Assembly (NCBI RefSeq): GCF_001043055.1
Contig: NZ_JYLF01000002.1
Span: 681,913-745,912, forward strand
Direction of reading: 5' to 3'
Source: Pseudomonas weihenstephanensis
GTDB taxonomy: Bacteria; Pseudomonadota; Gammaproteobacteria; Pseudomonadales; Pseudomonadaceae
DNA: 64,000 bases
This document shows, piece after piece, positions 45,934-55,682 of the stretch. The notes below the pieces were generated by a model. That model ran no database searches and was not told the origin of the DNA. It saw nothing but the letters and a program-made list of their open reading frames with translations. Made by a program: the position numbers and the translations under genes. Each line of letters starts with the position of its first letter. Within the stretch, counting starts at the first letter, position 1.

Positions 45934-46606
45934 CAGCGGTTACAGGTGATAAATGCAGGCCCGTAGGCGTTGACGAGTAACGCGAGGCTACGCGCGGCGA
46001 CAGCGTCGTCGTAAAGCCTTCAACCTGGGTGTGCCAGACACGGCGTGGTGATCGGGTTTACGACCGCTTCGCGGCCGATCGCAGCCTCGTGCCTCGGCAG
46101 CGACTACAGGTGATGAATGCAGTTCTTGTAGGCGTTGACGAGTAACGCGAGGCTACGCGCGGCGACAGCGTCGTCGTAAAGCCTTCAACCTGGGTGTGCC
46201 AGACACGGCGCGGTGATTGGTTTTACGACCGCTTCGCGGCCGATCGCAGCCTCGTCCCTCGGCAGCGACTACAGGTGATAAATGCAGTTTTTGTAGGCGT
46301 TGACGAGTAACGCGAGGCTACGCGCGGCGACAGCGTCGTCGTAAAGCCTTCAACCTGGGTGTGCCAGACACGGCGCGGTGATTGGTTTTACGACCGCTTC
46401 GCGGCCAATCGCAGCCTCGTGCCTCGGCAGCGACTACAGGTGATGAATGCAGTTTTTGTAGGCGTTGACGAGTAACGCGAGGCTACGCGCGGCGACAGCG
46501 TCGTCGTAACGCCTTCAACCTGGGTGTGCCAGACACGGCGCGGTGATTGGTTTTACGACCGCTTCGCGGCCGATCGCAGCCTCGTCCCTCGGCAGCGACT
46601 ACAGGA
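45934..46606. repeat. Tandem array of four 165-bp REP-like units
   Basis: The sequence GGCGTTGACGAGTAACGCG recurs at 45966, 46131, 46296 and 46461, exactly 165 bp apart. Each unit holds two inverted elements: GTAGGCGTTGACGAG... to ...GTCGTCGTAA(A/C)GCC, then TTTACGACCGCTTCGCGGCC to CGGCAGCGACTACAGG. Copies 1/3 and 2/4 share private variants (GTGCC versus GTCCC near the end; TGATAA versus TGATGA before the start), so the array looks like a duplicated 330-bp dimer. Related single or paired elements lie at 10261, 17478 and 25678. Confidence 0.9.
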
Positions 46607-48848
46607 GCTTCCATTCAAGGCCCAGGCTGACGGTGCGTGGATCTCCCCAGAACACGCCGTTATAGAAACCAACGTTGTCGTAGTATTTCTGATCCAGCAG
46701 GTTTTTAACGTTCAACGTAGCCGATACATGGGGGTCGAATTCGTAGCGGGCCATCAGGTCGACGAGGGTGTAGGACTTCTGAGTAATATTTTCCTTCACG
46801 GTGATGTGTTCGCCATCGGCGTCTTTTTCGCCTGTCGGGCGCCAGGCACCGCGGAATATGTCGCTCTGCCAGTTCACGGCGGCGCCCACGGTCATGGCCT
46901 TCCAGTTGCCTGGCAGGCGATAGCTGCTGGCAAGCTTGACCATGTTCAAGGGTGATGTGCTGTTCATGCGGTTGCCGTCACCGTCCCGTGAGTGGGTGTA
47001 GGTGTAACCCGCCATCATGTTCCAGTCGCGCATGATTTCACCGGCCAGCTCTACTTCAAAGCCATTGACCTTGTTGCCTTTGCCAGCGGATTTGTAATAT
47101 TCCTCACCGTTAGGGCCTCGGGGTCCGGAGTCGTCAATGACGGGCACGTTGTCTTGTTTGCTCCAAAACACGGCACTGGAGAGGTTCAGGCGCTCATCCA
47201 TAAAGCTGCCTTTAATGCCCACTTCATAGTTACTGCCGACCACCGGTTCCAGGTAGGTCTTGTTGACCGTTTTCTCGTCAGAGGGATTGAAAATATCGGT
47301 GTAGCTCACGTAAGCCGTGAAGTGTTCGGTGAAGTCATACAGCAGCCCCGCATAAGGGGTGAGCATGTCGTTGTGTTGTTGGGTAACCTTAGTGGCTTGA
47401 GTCAGTTGGTAGGTATTTTCGTCATATTCCTTGCTGCTGTTCGAGCTTTTCCAACTGCCATAGCGTGTTCCCAGTACGGCATGCCAGTCATCCGTCAGGT
47501 TAAAGCGCGTGGCCAGGTAACCCGCTTTTTGCTTGATGATGTCTCGGCTGCCCTCACGCCCGGTGTCGATGTCATTGAACTTGGGCACGCTGCCCAAATC
47601 GCTCCAGTCAGGGATCACCCCATAGTTATCGGGATTACGCTCGATTAACCAGGGTGAGGTGTTGTCGTTTTTGGCTTGCCCATAACCGAGCATCAGATCG
47701 TGGTCGCGCCCGAACAGCGGGTATGTACCTGAGACATTGATGTCGACGGCCGTCATGTATTCGTCGCCGGTCATATGCTTGCTGTTGGCGAGCATTCCGC
47801 TGCGGTCAGCGTTGGGGAAGCCCGCACTGGCGTTGTACACAGAACCGTCTGAATCGCTGGTGCGATAGGTGTAGGCCGCTTTAAGTCGCCAGTCATAGAA
47901 CAACCGCTGGTCGAGGGTGGCAAACGCGGTTTTATCCTTCATGGGCCATGAACTCCACGGAGCAACCCAGTTGGTGGAGCGGCCCAGATGGGCTTTTTCG
48001 CCTGTGCCCGTCCAATACGGAAGCGTACCCCATGTGGTGCCTTTTACTTGCTTGTCTTGATAGTCATAACCCACGGCGACGGTGGTGTCGTCTGTCAGGT
48101 CGGCTTCCAGAATTCCGTAAGCCACTTCGCGCTTGAGGGCGTAGTTGTCGCGAAAGGATTTGCTGTCGCGGTAAGCCAAAACGGTACGCCCGCGCAAGCG
48201 ACCGTCAAATGCCAGCGGGCCACCCACATCCACGAAGCTGTAATAGTCGTCGTAACTGCCGCCGCTAACGCCGACCTTGGCTTCAAGTTCGTGGGTGGGG
48301 CGTTTGCGGATCATGTTGATGGTGCCCGAAGGATCGCCAGCGCCGGTAGTCAGTCCGGTGGCGCCACGGATGACTTCGATGCGGTCGTAGATGATGGTGT
48401 CGGCGTCAGATTTCATGAAGCTGAAGGTGTTGAGCATTCCGTCAATCTGGAAGTTACGGAGGGTGTAACCGCGCGATGAATAGCTGACCCGGTCCGAGTC
48501 GTTGTGCTGCACCACCACGCCGGTGGTGTGGCGCATGGCTTCGGTCAGGGTATTGAGGTTGAAATCGTCCATTTCCTGGCGGGTGACCACCGAAATAGAC
48601 TGAGGTGTTTCGCGAATACTCAGGTTGAGTTTGGTCGCAGTACTTGTTGAGCCGGTGGTGTAGGCGCCGGTGTTCTCAGTCGTTGCGCCCAGTCCTTGGG
48701 CCGTGATGCGGGTGCTGTCGAGCTCCAGTGAACGGGCGCTTTTTTGGCTTTCATCCTTGATCTCGGTGTCTGCCCACAGGTGCGGGCTGAGTGTACTGCT
48801 GAGCAGGCCGAGGGTTAACGTCATCGAACGGGTAGTGGGCGCGTACAT
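46599..48848 (-). CDS. TonB-dependent siderophore receptor (FhuE/FpvB-like)
   Basis: A 749-residue outer-membrane receptor. It has a signal peptide, then a plug domain (about 70-180) starting SIRETPQSISVVTRQEMDDFNLNTLTEAMRHTTGV, and a 22-strand barrel. It lacks the N-terminal STN signalling domain of FpvA, so it should import without inducing a sigma factor. The plug resembles FhuE-type hydroxamate receptors and FpvB. The last residues read GLEWKLL: the final codons and the TAG stop come from the adjoining repeat block, whereas such barrels usually end in Phe or Trp. A Fur box lies upstream. Confidence 0.88.
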   Translation of the reverse strand: MYAPTTRSMTLTLGLLSSTLSPHLWADTEIKDESQKSARSLELDSTRITAQGLGATTENTGAYTTGSTSTATKLNLSIRETPQSISVVTRQEMDDFNLNTLTEAMRHTTGVVVQHNDSDRVSYSSRGYTLRNFQIDGMLNTFSFMKSDADTIIYDRIEVIRGATGLTTGAGDPSGTINMIRKRPTHELEAKVGVSGGSYDDYYSFVDVGGPLAFDGRLRGRTVLAYRDSKSFRDNYALKREVAYGILEADLTDDTTVAVGYDYQDKQVKGTTWGTLPYWTGTGEKAHLGRSTNWVAPWSSWPMKDKTAFATLDQRLFYDWRLKAAYTYRTSDSDGSVYNASAGFPNADRSGMLANSKHMTGDEYMTAVDINVSGTYPLFGRDHDLMLGYGQAKNDNTSPWLIERNPDNYGVIPDWSDLGSVPKFNDIDTGREGSRDIIKQKAGYLATRFNLTDDWHAVLGTRYGSWKSSNSSKEYDENTYQLTQATKVTQQHNDMLTPYAGLLYDFTEHFTAYVSYTDIFNPSDEKTVNKTYLEPVVGSNYEVGIKGSFMDERLNLSSAVFWSKQDNVPVIDDSGPRGPNGEEYYKSAGKGNKVNGFEVELAGEIMRDWNMMAGYTYTHSRDGDGNRMNSTSPLNMVKLASSYRLPGNWKAMTVGAAVNWQSDIFRGAWRPTGEKDADGEHITVKENITQKSYTLVDLMARYEFDPHVSATLNVKNLLDQKYYDNVGFYNGVFWGDPRTVSLGLEWKLL

Positions 48849-48917
48849 CGCTGCCGGCTCCTTGTCATTGTTGTGAAGTTGCTTAGTGCTTCAAACGAAT
48901 GGCAAGGCTGGGAATTA

Positions 48918-48936
48918 GATAATCGAGAACGATTCT
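48918..48936. promoter_or_regulatory. Candidate Fur box of the siderophore receptor
   Basis: GATAATCGAGAACGATTCT begins with a perfect GATAAT hexamer and contains the inverted repeat AATCG/CGATT. It is 70 bp upstream of the receptor start. Confidence 0.55.
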
Positions 48937-48969
48937 TGTTTCCGGGTGTTTCTTTGGGGAACTTAAAAG

Positions 48970-48994
48970 CGGCGGAGCGGTGGGCACTCCGCCG
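48970..48994 (-). terminator. cptA terminator
   Basis: An 8-bp stem CGGCGGAG/CTCCGCCG with a nine-base loop, followed on the minus strand by CTTTTAAG. It starts 6 bp past the cptA stop. Confidence 0.7.
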
Positions 48995-48999
48995 TTTAA

Positions 49000-50742
49000 T
49001 TAGTGCTTGGCGATTTCGCTGGGCGTTGGATGCTTGGGTTTTAGCAAGCTGAAATCGATCAACGCTTTTTGCGGTCGAGAGTAGGGGTCGCCAATCAACT
49101 GAGGTCGGGCGACGAATTGATCACTCACCACGCTCTTTTTGTCGTCCAGCTCATTGGCCGTGAGCCCGGCCAAATCGGTCCAGGTGTGGATGAACTGTGA
49201 GCTGCTGTAGGGGCGGCTCAAGTCGCTGGCAAAATTCCAGGCATGTGTTTCACGCCATTTTGGCGAGGCCCATACCATGAACGGGATGGTGTACATCGGC
49301 GCTGTCGGTTTGGCTTCATTGCGGCCCAGTGTGTCATGACCCACTGAGTCAAAGACGTCTTCGCCATGGTCTGACAGGTACAGCAAGAAACCATTAGGGT
49401 CGGTCTTGGCGAAGTCTTTGATCAGGCTCGACACCACAAAATCGTTGTACAGCACGGCATTGTCGTAGCTGTTGTAGGTCGGCACCTGATCGTCGCTCAA
49501 GCCGCTTGGCACGCCGGTACGGTCGGTGAACGTGTCGAACGTAGGCGGGTAGCGGTACTGGTAGCTCATGTGCGTACCGAGCAGGTGAATCACGATCAAC
49601 TTGCGCGGTGCACTGTCGGCCAGGATCTTGGAGAACGGCGCCAGCACGTCGCCATCGTATTGGCGGGCGTTCTGGTTACGGTTGTTGTTGAGGTAGACCT
49701 GTTCGTCGGCTTGTTCGGAGAACGTGGTGAGCATGGTGTTGCGCTTGGTCATGGTCTGTTGATTGGTCACCCAGAAGGTTTTATACCCCGCCTGTTTCAT
49801 CACGCTCACCAGCGAAGGCGTACTCAGGTAGAGGTCCGGGTTCTCTTCGTCAGCAAAGGTCAGCACTTGTTGCAGCGCTTCGATGGTGTAGGGGCGCGGG
49901 GTCACCACGTTGTCGAAAATGGCCAGTTGGTCGCGTAATTTGTCGAGATTGGGTGTCGTCTCGCGTTGATAACCATAGAGGCTCATGCGCTGGCGGTTGG
50001 TTGATTCACCGATGACGAGCACCAATGTGGTCGGTTTGCCGGCTTCATTGTCTTTGAGGTGGGTCAGTGGCGGGATCTTGCTGGCGCTGGCGAGCATGCC
50101 TTGCATGTTGTCCAGTTGCTCTAGGTAGCGGCGATAAGCCACCACCATCTGCCACGGCACCGCCGGCTCCACGCGGCTTTCGAAGCTTTCCATCGCTGCG
50201 GCCATGGTGTCGTGCTTGAGGGTTTGTTTGATCAGCGGGTATCCGATGACGGCCACCAGGATGCCGACGGCTGCGGCCCATGCCTGAACGCGGGGCAAGT
50301 ACACCGGTCGCAGGCGGCTCCACAGGAATACGGCAATGGCGGTGTGGGCCAAAAAGGCCAGCACCATCCACCAGGCAAAATATTGGGTCAGGTATTCGCC
50401 CGCTTCGGAGATGTTCGACTCGAACATGATGAAGATGACGCTCTGGGAAAACTCCTGCTGATAGATGAAGAAGTAGCCGAGGCTGGCCATGGAACAAGCC
50501 CACAACACTACGCCGATAATCGCTGCCAATGCGCGGGTGCGGGCGGGGAAGAGCAGCATCGGCGCCAACCAGATGGCGCTCATCACAAAGGCTTGTCGAA
50601 ACCCGGAAAAGCCCGAGGTGCCTGTGAGCTGGATCAGTAACTGCGTGATGCCGGAAAAGTACCAGAAAAACAGGAACAGCCAACCCAGACCTGCCCAATC
50701 GAAACCTTTTGCAGAGGTGTTACTGCGTTTGAACATCCCCAT
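49000..50742 (-). CDS. cptA: Phosphoethanolamine transferase CptA
   Basis: A 580-residue inner-membrane enzyme that adds phosphoethanolamine to the lipopolysaccharide core. Five N-terminal spans (about 15-185) precede a periplasmic sulfatase-fold domain with VLVIGESTNRQRMSLYGY (metal Glu), PRPYTIEALQQVLTFADEENPDLYL (Thr nucleophile region), FWVTNQQTMTKRNTMLT, IHLLGTHMSYQYRYP and YLSDHGEDVFD. These match E. coli CptA more closely than EptA or MCR. ATG at 50742 has GGAG six bases upstream, and two in-frame alternatives are weaker. Lipid A (EptA-like) specificity is less likely. Confidence 0.85.
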   Translation of the reverse strand: MGMFKRSNTSAKGFDWAGLGWLFLFFWYFSGITQLLIQLTGTSGFSGFRQAFVMSAIWLAPMLLFPARTRALAAIIGVVLWACSMASLGYFFIYQQEFSQSVIFIMFESNISEAGEYLTQYFAWWMVLAFLAHTAIAVFLWSRLRPVYLPRVQAWAAAVGILVAVIGYPLIKQTLKHDTMAAAMESFESRVEPAVPWQMVVAYRRYLEQLDNMQGMLASASKIPPLTHLKDNEAGKPTTLVLVIGESTNRQRMSLYGYQRETTPNLDKLRDQLAIFDNVVTPRPYTIEALQQVLTFADEENPDLYLSTPSLVSVMKQAGYKTFWVTNQQTMTKRNTMLTTFSEQADEQVYLNNNRNQNARQYDGDVLAPFSKILADSAPRKLIVIHLLGTHMSYQYRYPPTFDTFTDRTGVPSGLSDDQVPTYNSYDNAVLYNDFVVSSLIKDFAKTDPNGFLLYLSDHGEDVFDSVGHDTLGRNEAKPTAPMYTIPFMVWASPKWRETHAWNFASDLSRPYSSSQFIHTWTDLAGLTANELDDKKSVVSDQFVARPQLIGDPYSRPQKALIDFSLLKPKHPTPSEIAKH

Positions 50743-50913
50743 ACCGCGCTCCAGCTGATAACCACTTGGATGGTTGGCACTGCAATGCGCGGCCAACGCG
50801 TCAGTGCTGCTTCAAGGCTGAGCAGCAACAAAGTGTTTAAGTATCAACAAGGGCATGTGAAAACTTTGTTGCGGGGGGGAGCGGCGAGCCAGGCTCGCCG
50901 TGGCGGGCCTGTG

Positions 50914-51096
50914 TCAGGCGATGCGCGGGGTGTTGTGGGAAACAGAAAGCGGGGATTGAACGAGGGCCAACTGTTGACGCAACTGTTCGACCTGTTGCAG
51001 CAACTGTGCGTGTTCGTCCTTGAGTTGACGCAACTCATCACGACGGATCGTGACATAGAGGGTTTGTGCAGGGCGCGCGGACAGTACTGTGTTCAT
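50914..51096 (-). CDS. Small coiled-coil protein (DUF6026-like)
   Basis: A 60-residue protein, MNTVLSARPAQTLYVTIRRDELRQ then a Gln/Leu heptad stretch LKDEHAQLLQQVEQLRQQLA. GAGGTG lies four bases upstream of the ATG. I recall a conserved small Pseudomonas family of this shape (DUF6026); the function is unknown. No partner is adjacent. Confidence 0.6.
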   Translation of the reverse strand: MNTVLSARPAQTLYVTIRRDELRQLKDEHAQLLQQVEQLRQQLALVQSPLSVSHNTPRIA

Positions 51097-51389
51097 GGTT
51101 CACCTCGTAGCGGACATCGTTCAATCGAGTACCCGAACGGCCCGCTGCGGGTCGTGGGTCACTGTCGGGGCCGATTGTGATTTCTTTTGCCTGCCAAGTG
51201 AACTTTTATATTTTTTGCGGTCTGCGTGCCTTCATCCGTCGCCAGAACGTATTGAATAGGGAATCTGACACCCTGCTTGTGCGAAACTATGCGCCATGCG
51301 CTAGGACTAATCCTCAGCGAGGCACTTGAAGCATCGCTGCACTAGAGTGTTGTAACCCTTTTTTATTTTGTCGTTTGGAGCATCAGTAC

Positions 51390-52370
51390 ATGCAGTTGGG
51401 AATTATTGGATTGGGCCGTATGGGCGGTAACATCGCGCGGCGTCTGATGCTCAATGGGCATACCACCGTGGTGTTTGACCGCAATACCGACTTCGTCAGC
51501 GCGCTGCAAAAGGACGGCGCCACGGGCGTTGCCGACCTTAAAGCGCTGGTCGACGGCCTGTCCAAACCTCGTGCGGTGTGGGTGATGCTGCCTTCCGGTG
51601 CACCGACCGAAGACACCATTGAAACCTTGAGCCAACTGCTCGACGCCGATGACATCATCATCGACGGGGGTAACACCTTCTATAAAGACGACATCCGTCG
51701 CGCCAAGTCGCTGTCGGAAAAAGGCATTCGTTATGTCGATGTCGGCACCTCGGGTGGGGTGTGGGGGCTGGAACGCGGCTACTGCATGATGATCGGTGGT
51801 GACACTGAGGTGGTTAAGCACCTGGACCCGCTGTTCGCTACATTGGCGCCAGGCATGGGCGATATCCCGCGCACCAAAGACCGTACTTCTGACGATGATC
51901 GCGCCGAGCGTGGCTACATTCACGCCGGTCCTGCCGGTTCTGGGCACTTCGTGAAAATGGTGCACAACGGCATTGAGTACGGGTTGATGCAAGCCTACGC
52001 CGAAGGCTTCAACGTGATGAAGATGAAGGCTTCTGAAAACCTGCCTGAAGATCAGCGCTTTGACCTCAACCTGGGTGATATTGCCGAAGTGTGGCGTCGC
52101 GGCAGCGTGGTGTCCTCCTGGTTGCTCGATCTGACAGCCGATGCACTGGCAACCGACGAACAGCTGGACGGTTACTCGGGCGCGGTGGCGGACAGCGGCG
52201 AAGGTCGCTGGACGATTGAAGCGGCCATGGAGCAGTCGACGCCGGTGCCGGTATTGTCGAGCGCCTTGTTTGCCCGTTACAGCTCGCGCCAACAAAGCCT
52301 GTATGGCGACAAAATGTTGTCGGCCATGCGCTTTGGTTTCGGCGGCCACGTGGAGACAGCTAAGAAATGA
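51390..52370 (+). CDS. gnd: 6-phosphogluconate dehydrogenase, decarboxylating (short type)
   Basis: A 326-residue enzyme of the short GndA type that converts 6-phosphogluconate to ribulose-5-phosphate and CO2. It has the dinucleotide motif [16 protein letters not shown] after the second strand, [35 protein letters not shown] and [24 protein letters not shown] with catalytic Lys and substrate-binding His-Asn. It overlaps zwf in ATGA, so the pair runs the oxidative pentose phosphate branch in one transcript. ATG at 51390 is preferred over an in-frame start five codons earlier. Confidence 0.93.
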   Translation: MQLGIIGLGRMGGNIARRLMLNGHTTVVFDRNTDFVSALQKDGATGVADLKALVDGLSKPRAVWVMLPSGAPTEDTIETLSQLLDADDIIIDGGNTFYKDDIRRAKSLSEKGIRYVDVGTSGGVWGLERGYCMMIGGDTEVVKHLDPLFATLAPGMGDIPRTKDRTSDDDRAERGYIHAGPAGSGHFVKMVHNGIEYGLMQAYAEGFNVMKMKASENLPEDQRFDLNLGDIAEVWRRGSVVSSWLLDLTADALATDEQLDGYSGAVADSGEGRWTIEAAMEQSTPVPVLSSALFARYSSRQQSLYGDKMLSAMRFGFGGHVETAKK

Positions 52371-53890
52371 CCGACCTGTCCAGCAAATCCACCGCCAAAC
52401 CAGCACCGCCCACCACGCTGTTTCTGTTTGGTGCCCACGGTGATCTGGTCAAGCGCTTGCTGATGCCCGCGCTTTATAACTTGAGCCGTGACGGTTTGCT
52501 GGACGATGGCTTGCGTATTGTGGGGGTTGACCACAATGCGATCAGCGATGAGGGTTTTGCCAAGAAGCTGGAGGACTTCATTCGCACCGAAGCCGCCGGC
52601 AAAGTGGATCATCCTGAGGGTCATGGCTTAAACGCCGAGTTGTGGGCCTCGCTGGCCAAAAACATCAGTTACGTGCAAGGCGACTTTCTGGAGGACAGCA
52701 CCTATGCGGCGCTGGAACAGAAAATCATCGCCAGTGGCACGGGCAATGCGGTGTTTTACCTGGCCACTGCGCCGCGCTTTTTCAGCGAAGTGGTGCAGCG
52801 TCTGGGGGCCAGCGGGCTGCTCAATGAAACCCCGGAAGCTTTTCGCCGGGTGGTGATTGAAAAACCTTTTGGCTCGGACCTGCAAACAGCCCAGGCGTTG
52901 AACGCTTGCCTGTTGAGTGTCATGAGCGAAAAGCAGATCTACCGGATTGACCACTATCTGGGCAAAGAAACCGTCCAGAACATTTTGGTCAGCCGCTTTT
53001 CCAATGGGCTTTTTGAAGCTTTCTGGAACAATCATTACATTGACCATGTGCAAATCACTGCGGCCGAAACCGTGGGGGTAGAGACACGTGGCAGTTTTTA
53101 CGAACACACTGGCGCATTGCGCGACATGTTGCCCAATCACTTATTCCAGCTATTGGCGATGGTGGCGATGGAGCCGCCCGCCGCTTTCGGCGCGGATGCC
53201 GTGCGCGGGGAGAAGGCCAAAGTGATCGGTGCCATTCGCCCTTGGTCAGTTGAAGATGCACGCAAAAACTCGGTGCGGGGGCAATACACCCAAGGCGAGT
53301 CGGGTGGCAAGACGGTACCGGGTTACCGCGAAGAGAACAACGTGGCGCCCGACAGCACGACCGAAACCTATGTTGCACTCAAGGTGATGATCGACAACTG
53401 GCGTTGGGTGGGTGTGCCGTTCTATTTGCGCACCGGCAAACGCATGAGTGCGCGTGATACCGAAATTGCCATCTGCTTCAAACCTGCGCCGTATGCGCAG
53501 TTCCGTGACACGGACGTTGAGCGTTTGCAGCCCAACTACCTGCGTATTCAGATCCAGCCCAATGAAGGCATGTGGTTTGACTTGCAGGCCAAACGTCCGG
53601 GACCGGGCCTGAAAATGGCCAATATCGAATTGGGTTTTGCGTACAAGGATTTCTTCGAAATGCAGCCTTCCACGGGCTATGAAACCTTGATTTATGACTG
53701 CCTGACCGGCGATCAAACGCTGTTTCAGCGAGCGGACAATATTGAAAACGGCTGGCGAGGTGTTCAGCCTTTTCTCGATGCCTGGCGTGAGCATGCTGAG
53801 GTTCAATCCTACAAGGCGGGCGAAGATGGCCCTGAAGCGGCCAAAAACCTGCTGGCACGCGATGGCCGTGTATGGCTGAACATAGGATGA
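52367..53890 (+). CDS. zwf: Glucose-6-phosphate 1-dehydrogenase
   Basis: A 507-residue enzyme of normal length. The dinucleotide motif is [20 protein letters not shown], the substrate site [10 protein letters not shown] and [19 protein letters not shown] with the catalytic His nearby, and the C-terminal part [26 protein letters not shown] is also conserved. It is coupled to gnd upstream and a HAD phosphatase downstream, both with four-base overlaps. Pseudomonads often have a second zwf with pgl and eda; this gnd-linked gene is likely the alternative isozyme. Confidence 0.95.
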   Translation: MTDLSSKSTAKPAPPTTLFLFGAHGDLVKRLLMPALYNLSRDGLLDDGLRIVGVDHNAISDEGFAKKLEDFIRTEAAGKVDHPEGHGLNAELWASLAKNISYVQGDFLEDSTYAALEQKIIASGTGNAVFYLATAPRFFSEVVQRLGASGLLNETPEAFRRVVIEKPFGSDLQTAQALNACLLSVMSEKQIYRIDHYLGKETVQNILVSRFSNGLFEAFWNNHYIDHVQITAAETVGVETRGSFYEHTGALRDMLPNHLFQLLAMVAMEPPAAFGADAVRGEKAKVIGAIRPWSVEDARKNSVRGQYTQGESGGKTVPGYREENNVAPDSTTETYVALKVMIDNWRWVGVPFYLRTGKRMSARDTEIAICFKPAPYAQFRDTDVERLQPNYLRIQIQPNEGMWFDLQAKRPGPGLKMANIELGFAYKDFFEMQPSTGYETLIYDCLTGDQTLFQRADNIENGWRGVQPFLDAWREHAEVQSYKAGEDGPEAAKNLLARDGRVWLNIG

Positions 53891-54714
53891 GCAGCGTGAA
53901 GCACGAGTCGATTCAATTGGTGCTGTGTGACATGGATGGCACCTTGTTGTTGCCTGATCACAGCATCAGTGCGGCAACTGTCAGAGCGGTCAAACAGTTG
54001 CAAGACGCAGGCGTCCATTTCACCCTCGCCACGGGCCGACCGCCGCGAGCGATGCGTGAGCAGATCGCGCAGTTGGGTATTAAATTGCCGACCGCTGCAT
54101 TCAATGGCGGGGTGCTGGTTGACGCGCAGGGCCAATACTTGCTGTCACATCATGTGCCGATTGCGGCCGTGCGGCACACGCTGGATTTGCTGTCTGACTA
54201 TCCGGTAGACGTTTGGGTATTTGCCAGTGATCAGTGGTATTTGAAAAGCACCGAGGGCCCGATGGTTGCTCATGAGCAAAGCGCATTGGGTTACGCGCCG
54301 GTGGTGGTTGACAGTTTTGAGCCTCATCTGCACCGGGTCGACAAAATCGTGGGCGCCAGTCGTGACGCTGAATTGTTGATCGAACTTGAACAACAACTGC
54401 ATGGCTTGCTTGAAGGCGAGGCACTGGCCAGCCGCTCGCAGGCCTTTTATCTGGACGTCACAGCGCTCAAGGCGAACAAAGGTGAAGCCTTGGTCGCGCT
54501 GGCGCACATGCTGAATGTGCCACTGGCATGCACTATGGCCCTTGGCGATGGCGGTAATGACCCGGCGATGTTTGCCAAGGCAGGGCTCTCGGTTGCTATG
54601 GGGCAGGCCGATGAGTCGATTCGCAAGCAGGCCGACCACGTGACTGGCAGTAATGTTGAAGACGGTGTAGCGCAAGCGATCGAGCGTTTTATTCTGACCA
54701 TTGGGCCTCAATAG
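53887..54714 (+). CDS. Cof-type HAD phosphatase
   Basis: A 275-residue haloacid dehalogenase-type phosphatase of the Cof/YbiV class. Motif I is LCDMDGTLL (nucleophile Asp), motif II TLATGRPPR, motif III Lys in TALKANKGEAL, and motif IV MALGDGGNDPAMFAKAGLSVAMG. A C2 cap lies between. ATG at 53887 overlaps the zwf stop. Sugar phosphates are the usual substrates, consistent with its operon, but the exact one is unknown. Confidence 0.88.
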   Translation: MSSVKHESIQLVLCDMDGTLLLPDHSISAATVRAVKQLQDAGVHFTLATGRPPRAMREQIAQLGIKLPTAAFNGGVLVDAQGQYLLSHHVPIAAVRHTLDLLSDYPVDVWVFASDQWYLKSTEGPMVAHEQSALGYAPVVVDSFEPHLHRVDKIVGASRDAELLIELEQQLHGLLEGEALASRSQAFYLDVTALKANKGEALVALAHMLNVPLACTMALGDGGNDPAMFAKAGLSVAMGQADESIRKQADHVTGSNVEDGVAQAIERFILTIGPQ

Positions 54715-54827
54715 CAGGTCATTTTGTCCGGTTTTTGGCGTTATCGCGGCCTGCTTCGTGCCTGTTCAGCTTGTTATAGTCCTCGGCTTATTCGACCGGC
54801 AACGGCACCCTCCAAAGGATTCAGGTT

Positions 54828-55640
54828 ATGTCCGAGTACCAGGCTTTTAAGGTTGACTTAGCGGGCAGCATTGCCCATGTGCAGATCAATCGGCCGGAAA
54901 AAGTCAATGCGATGAATGCCGCGTTCTGGACGGAAATCATCGAGATTTTCCAATGGATTGATGAAACCGACGCCGTGCGCGTGGTGGTAATCAGTGGCGC
55001 GGGTAAGCATTTTTCGGCGGGCATCGACCTGATGTTATTGGCCTCGGTCGCCAATGAGATGGGCAAGGATGTGGGGCGCAATGCGCGCCTTCTGCGGCGT
55101 AAAATTCTGCAAATGCAAGCCTCGTTCACGGCTGTCGATCAATGTCGCAAGCCAGTATTGGCCGCCATTCAAGGCTATTGCCTGGGCGGTGCGATTGACC
55201 TGATCGCTGCGTGCGACATGCGTTACGCCGCTGAGGACGCACAATTTTCGATCAAGGAAATTGACATGGGCATGGCGGCGGACGTAGGCACCTTGCAGCG
55301 CCTGCCACGCATCATTGGTGATGGCATGCTGCGCGAAATGGCCTACACCGGGCGTATGGTGGATGCCGAAGAGGCGCGTGCCATTGGGTTGGTTAACCGC
55401 GTCTATTCTGATCAAGCGGCGTTGCTCGATGGTGTGATGCGTATCGCCGAGGACATCGCGGGCAAGTCGCCGATTGCCATTGGCGGTACCAAACAAATGA
55501 TTGGTTACATGCGCGATCACCGCGTGGACGACGGCCTGGAGTATGTCGCCACCTGGAACGCTGCGATGCTGCAATCCACGGACATGCGCGTGGCCATGAC
55601 GGCGCACATGACCAAGCAAAAGCCAGAATTCCTCGACTGA
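54828..55640 (+). CDS. Crotonase family, delta3,5-delta2,4-dienoyl-CoA isomerase-like
   Basis: A 270-residue crotonase-fold enzyme. The oxyanion-hole segments are GAGKHFSAGIDLML and GYCLGGAIDLIAACDMRYAAEDAQFSIKEIDMGMAADVGTLQRLP. The Glu and Asp of KEIDMG and AADVGTLQR are those of the ECH1-type dienoyl-CoA isomerase, which moves double bonds during oxidation of unsaturated fatty acids. AAAGGA precedes the ATG. It stands alone, 43 bp before nudC. Confidence 0.88.
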   Translation: MSEYQAFKVDLAGSIAHVQINRPEKVNAMNAAFWTEIIEIFQWIDETDAVRVVVISGAGKHFSAGIDLMLLASVANEMGKDVGRNARLLRRKILQMQASFTAVDQCRKPVLAAIQGYCLGGAIDLIAACDMRYAAEDAQFSIKEIDMGMAADVGTLQRLPRIIGDGMLREMAYTGRMVDAEEARAIGLVNRVYSDQAALLDGVMRIAEDIAGKSPIAIGGTKQMIGYMRDHRVDDGLEYVATWNAAMLQSTDMRVAMTAHMTKQKPEFLD

Positions 55641-55682
55641 CGCCTGCGCGGCGTCTGCGTTTAACCCTGACAAGGACCTTGT

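Noticed and set aside
45934..46606. CRISPR array
   Set aside because: Units are 165 bp, nearly identical throughout and without unique spacers; they are inverted REP-like pairs.
46599..48848. Calling the TonB receptor FpvA
   Set aside because: It has no N-terminal STN signalling domain after the signal peptide.
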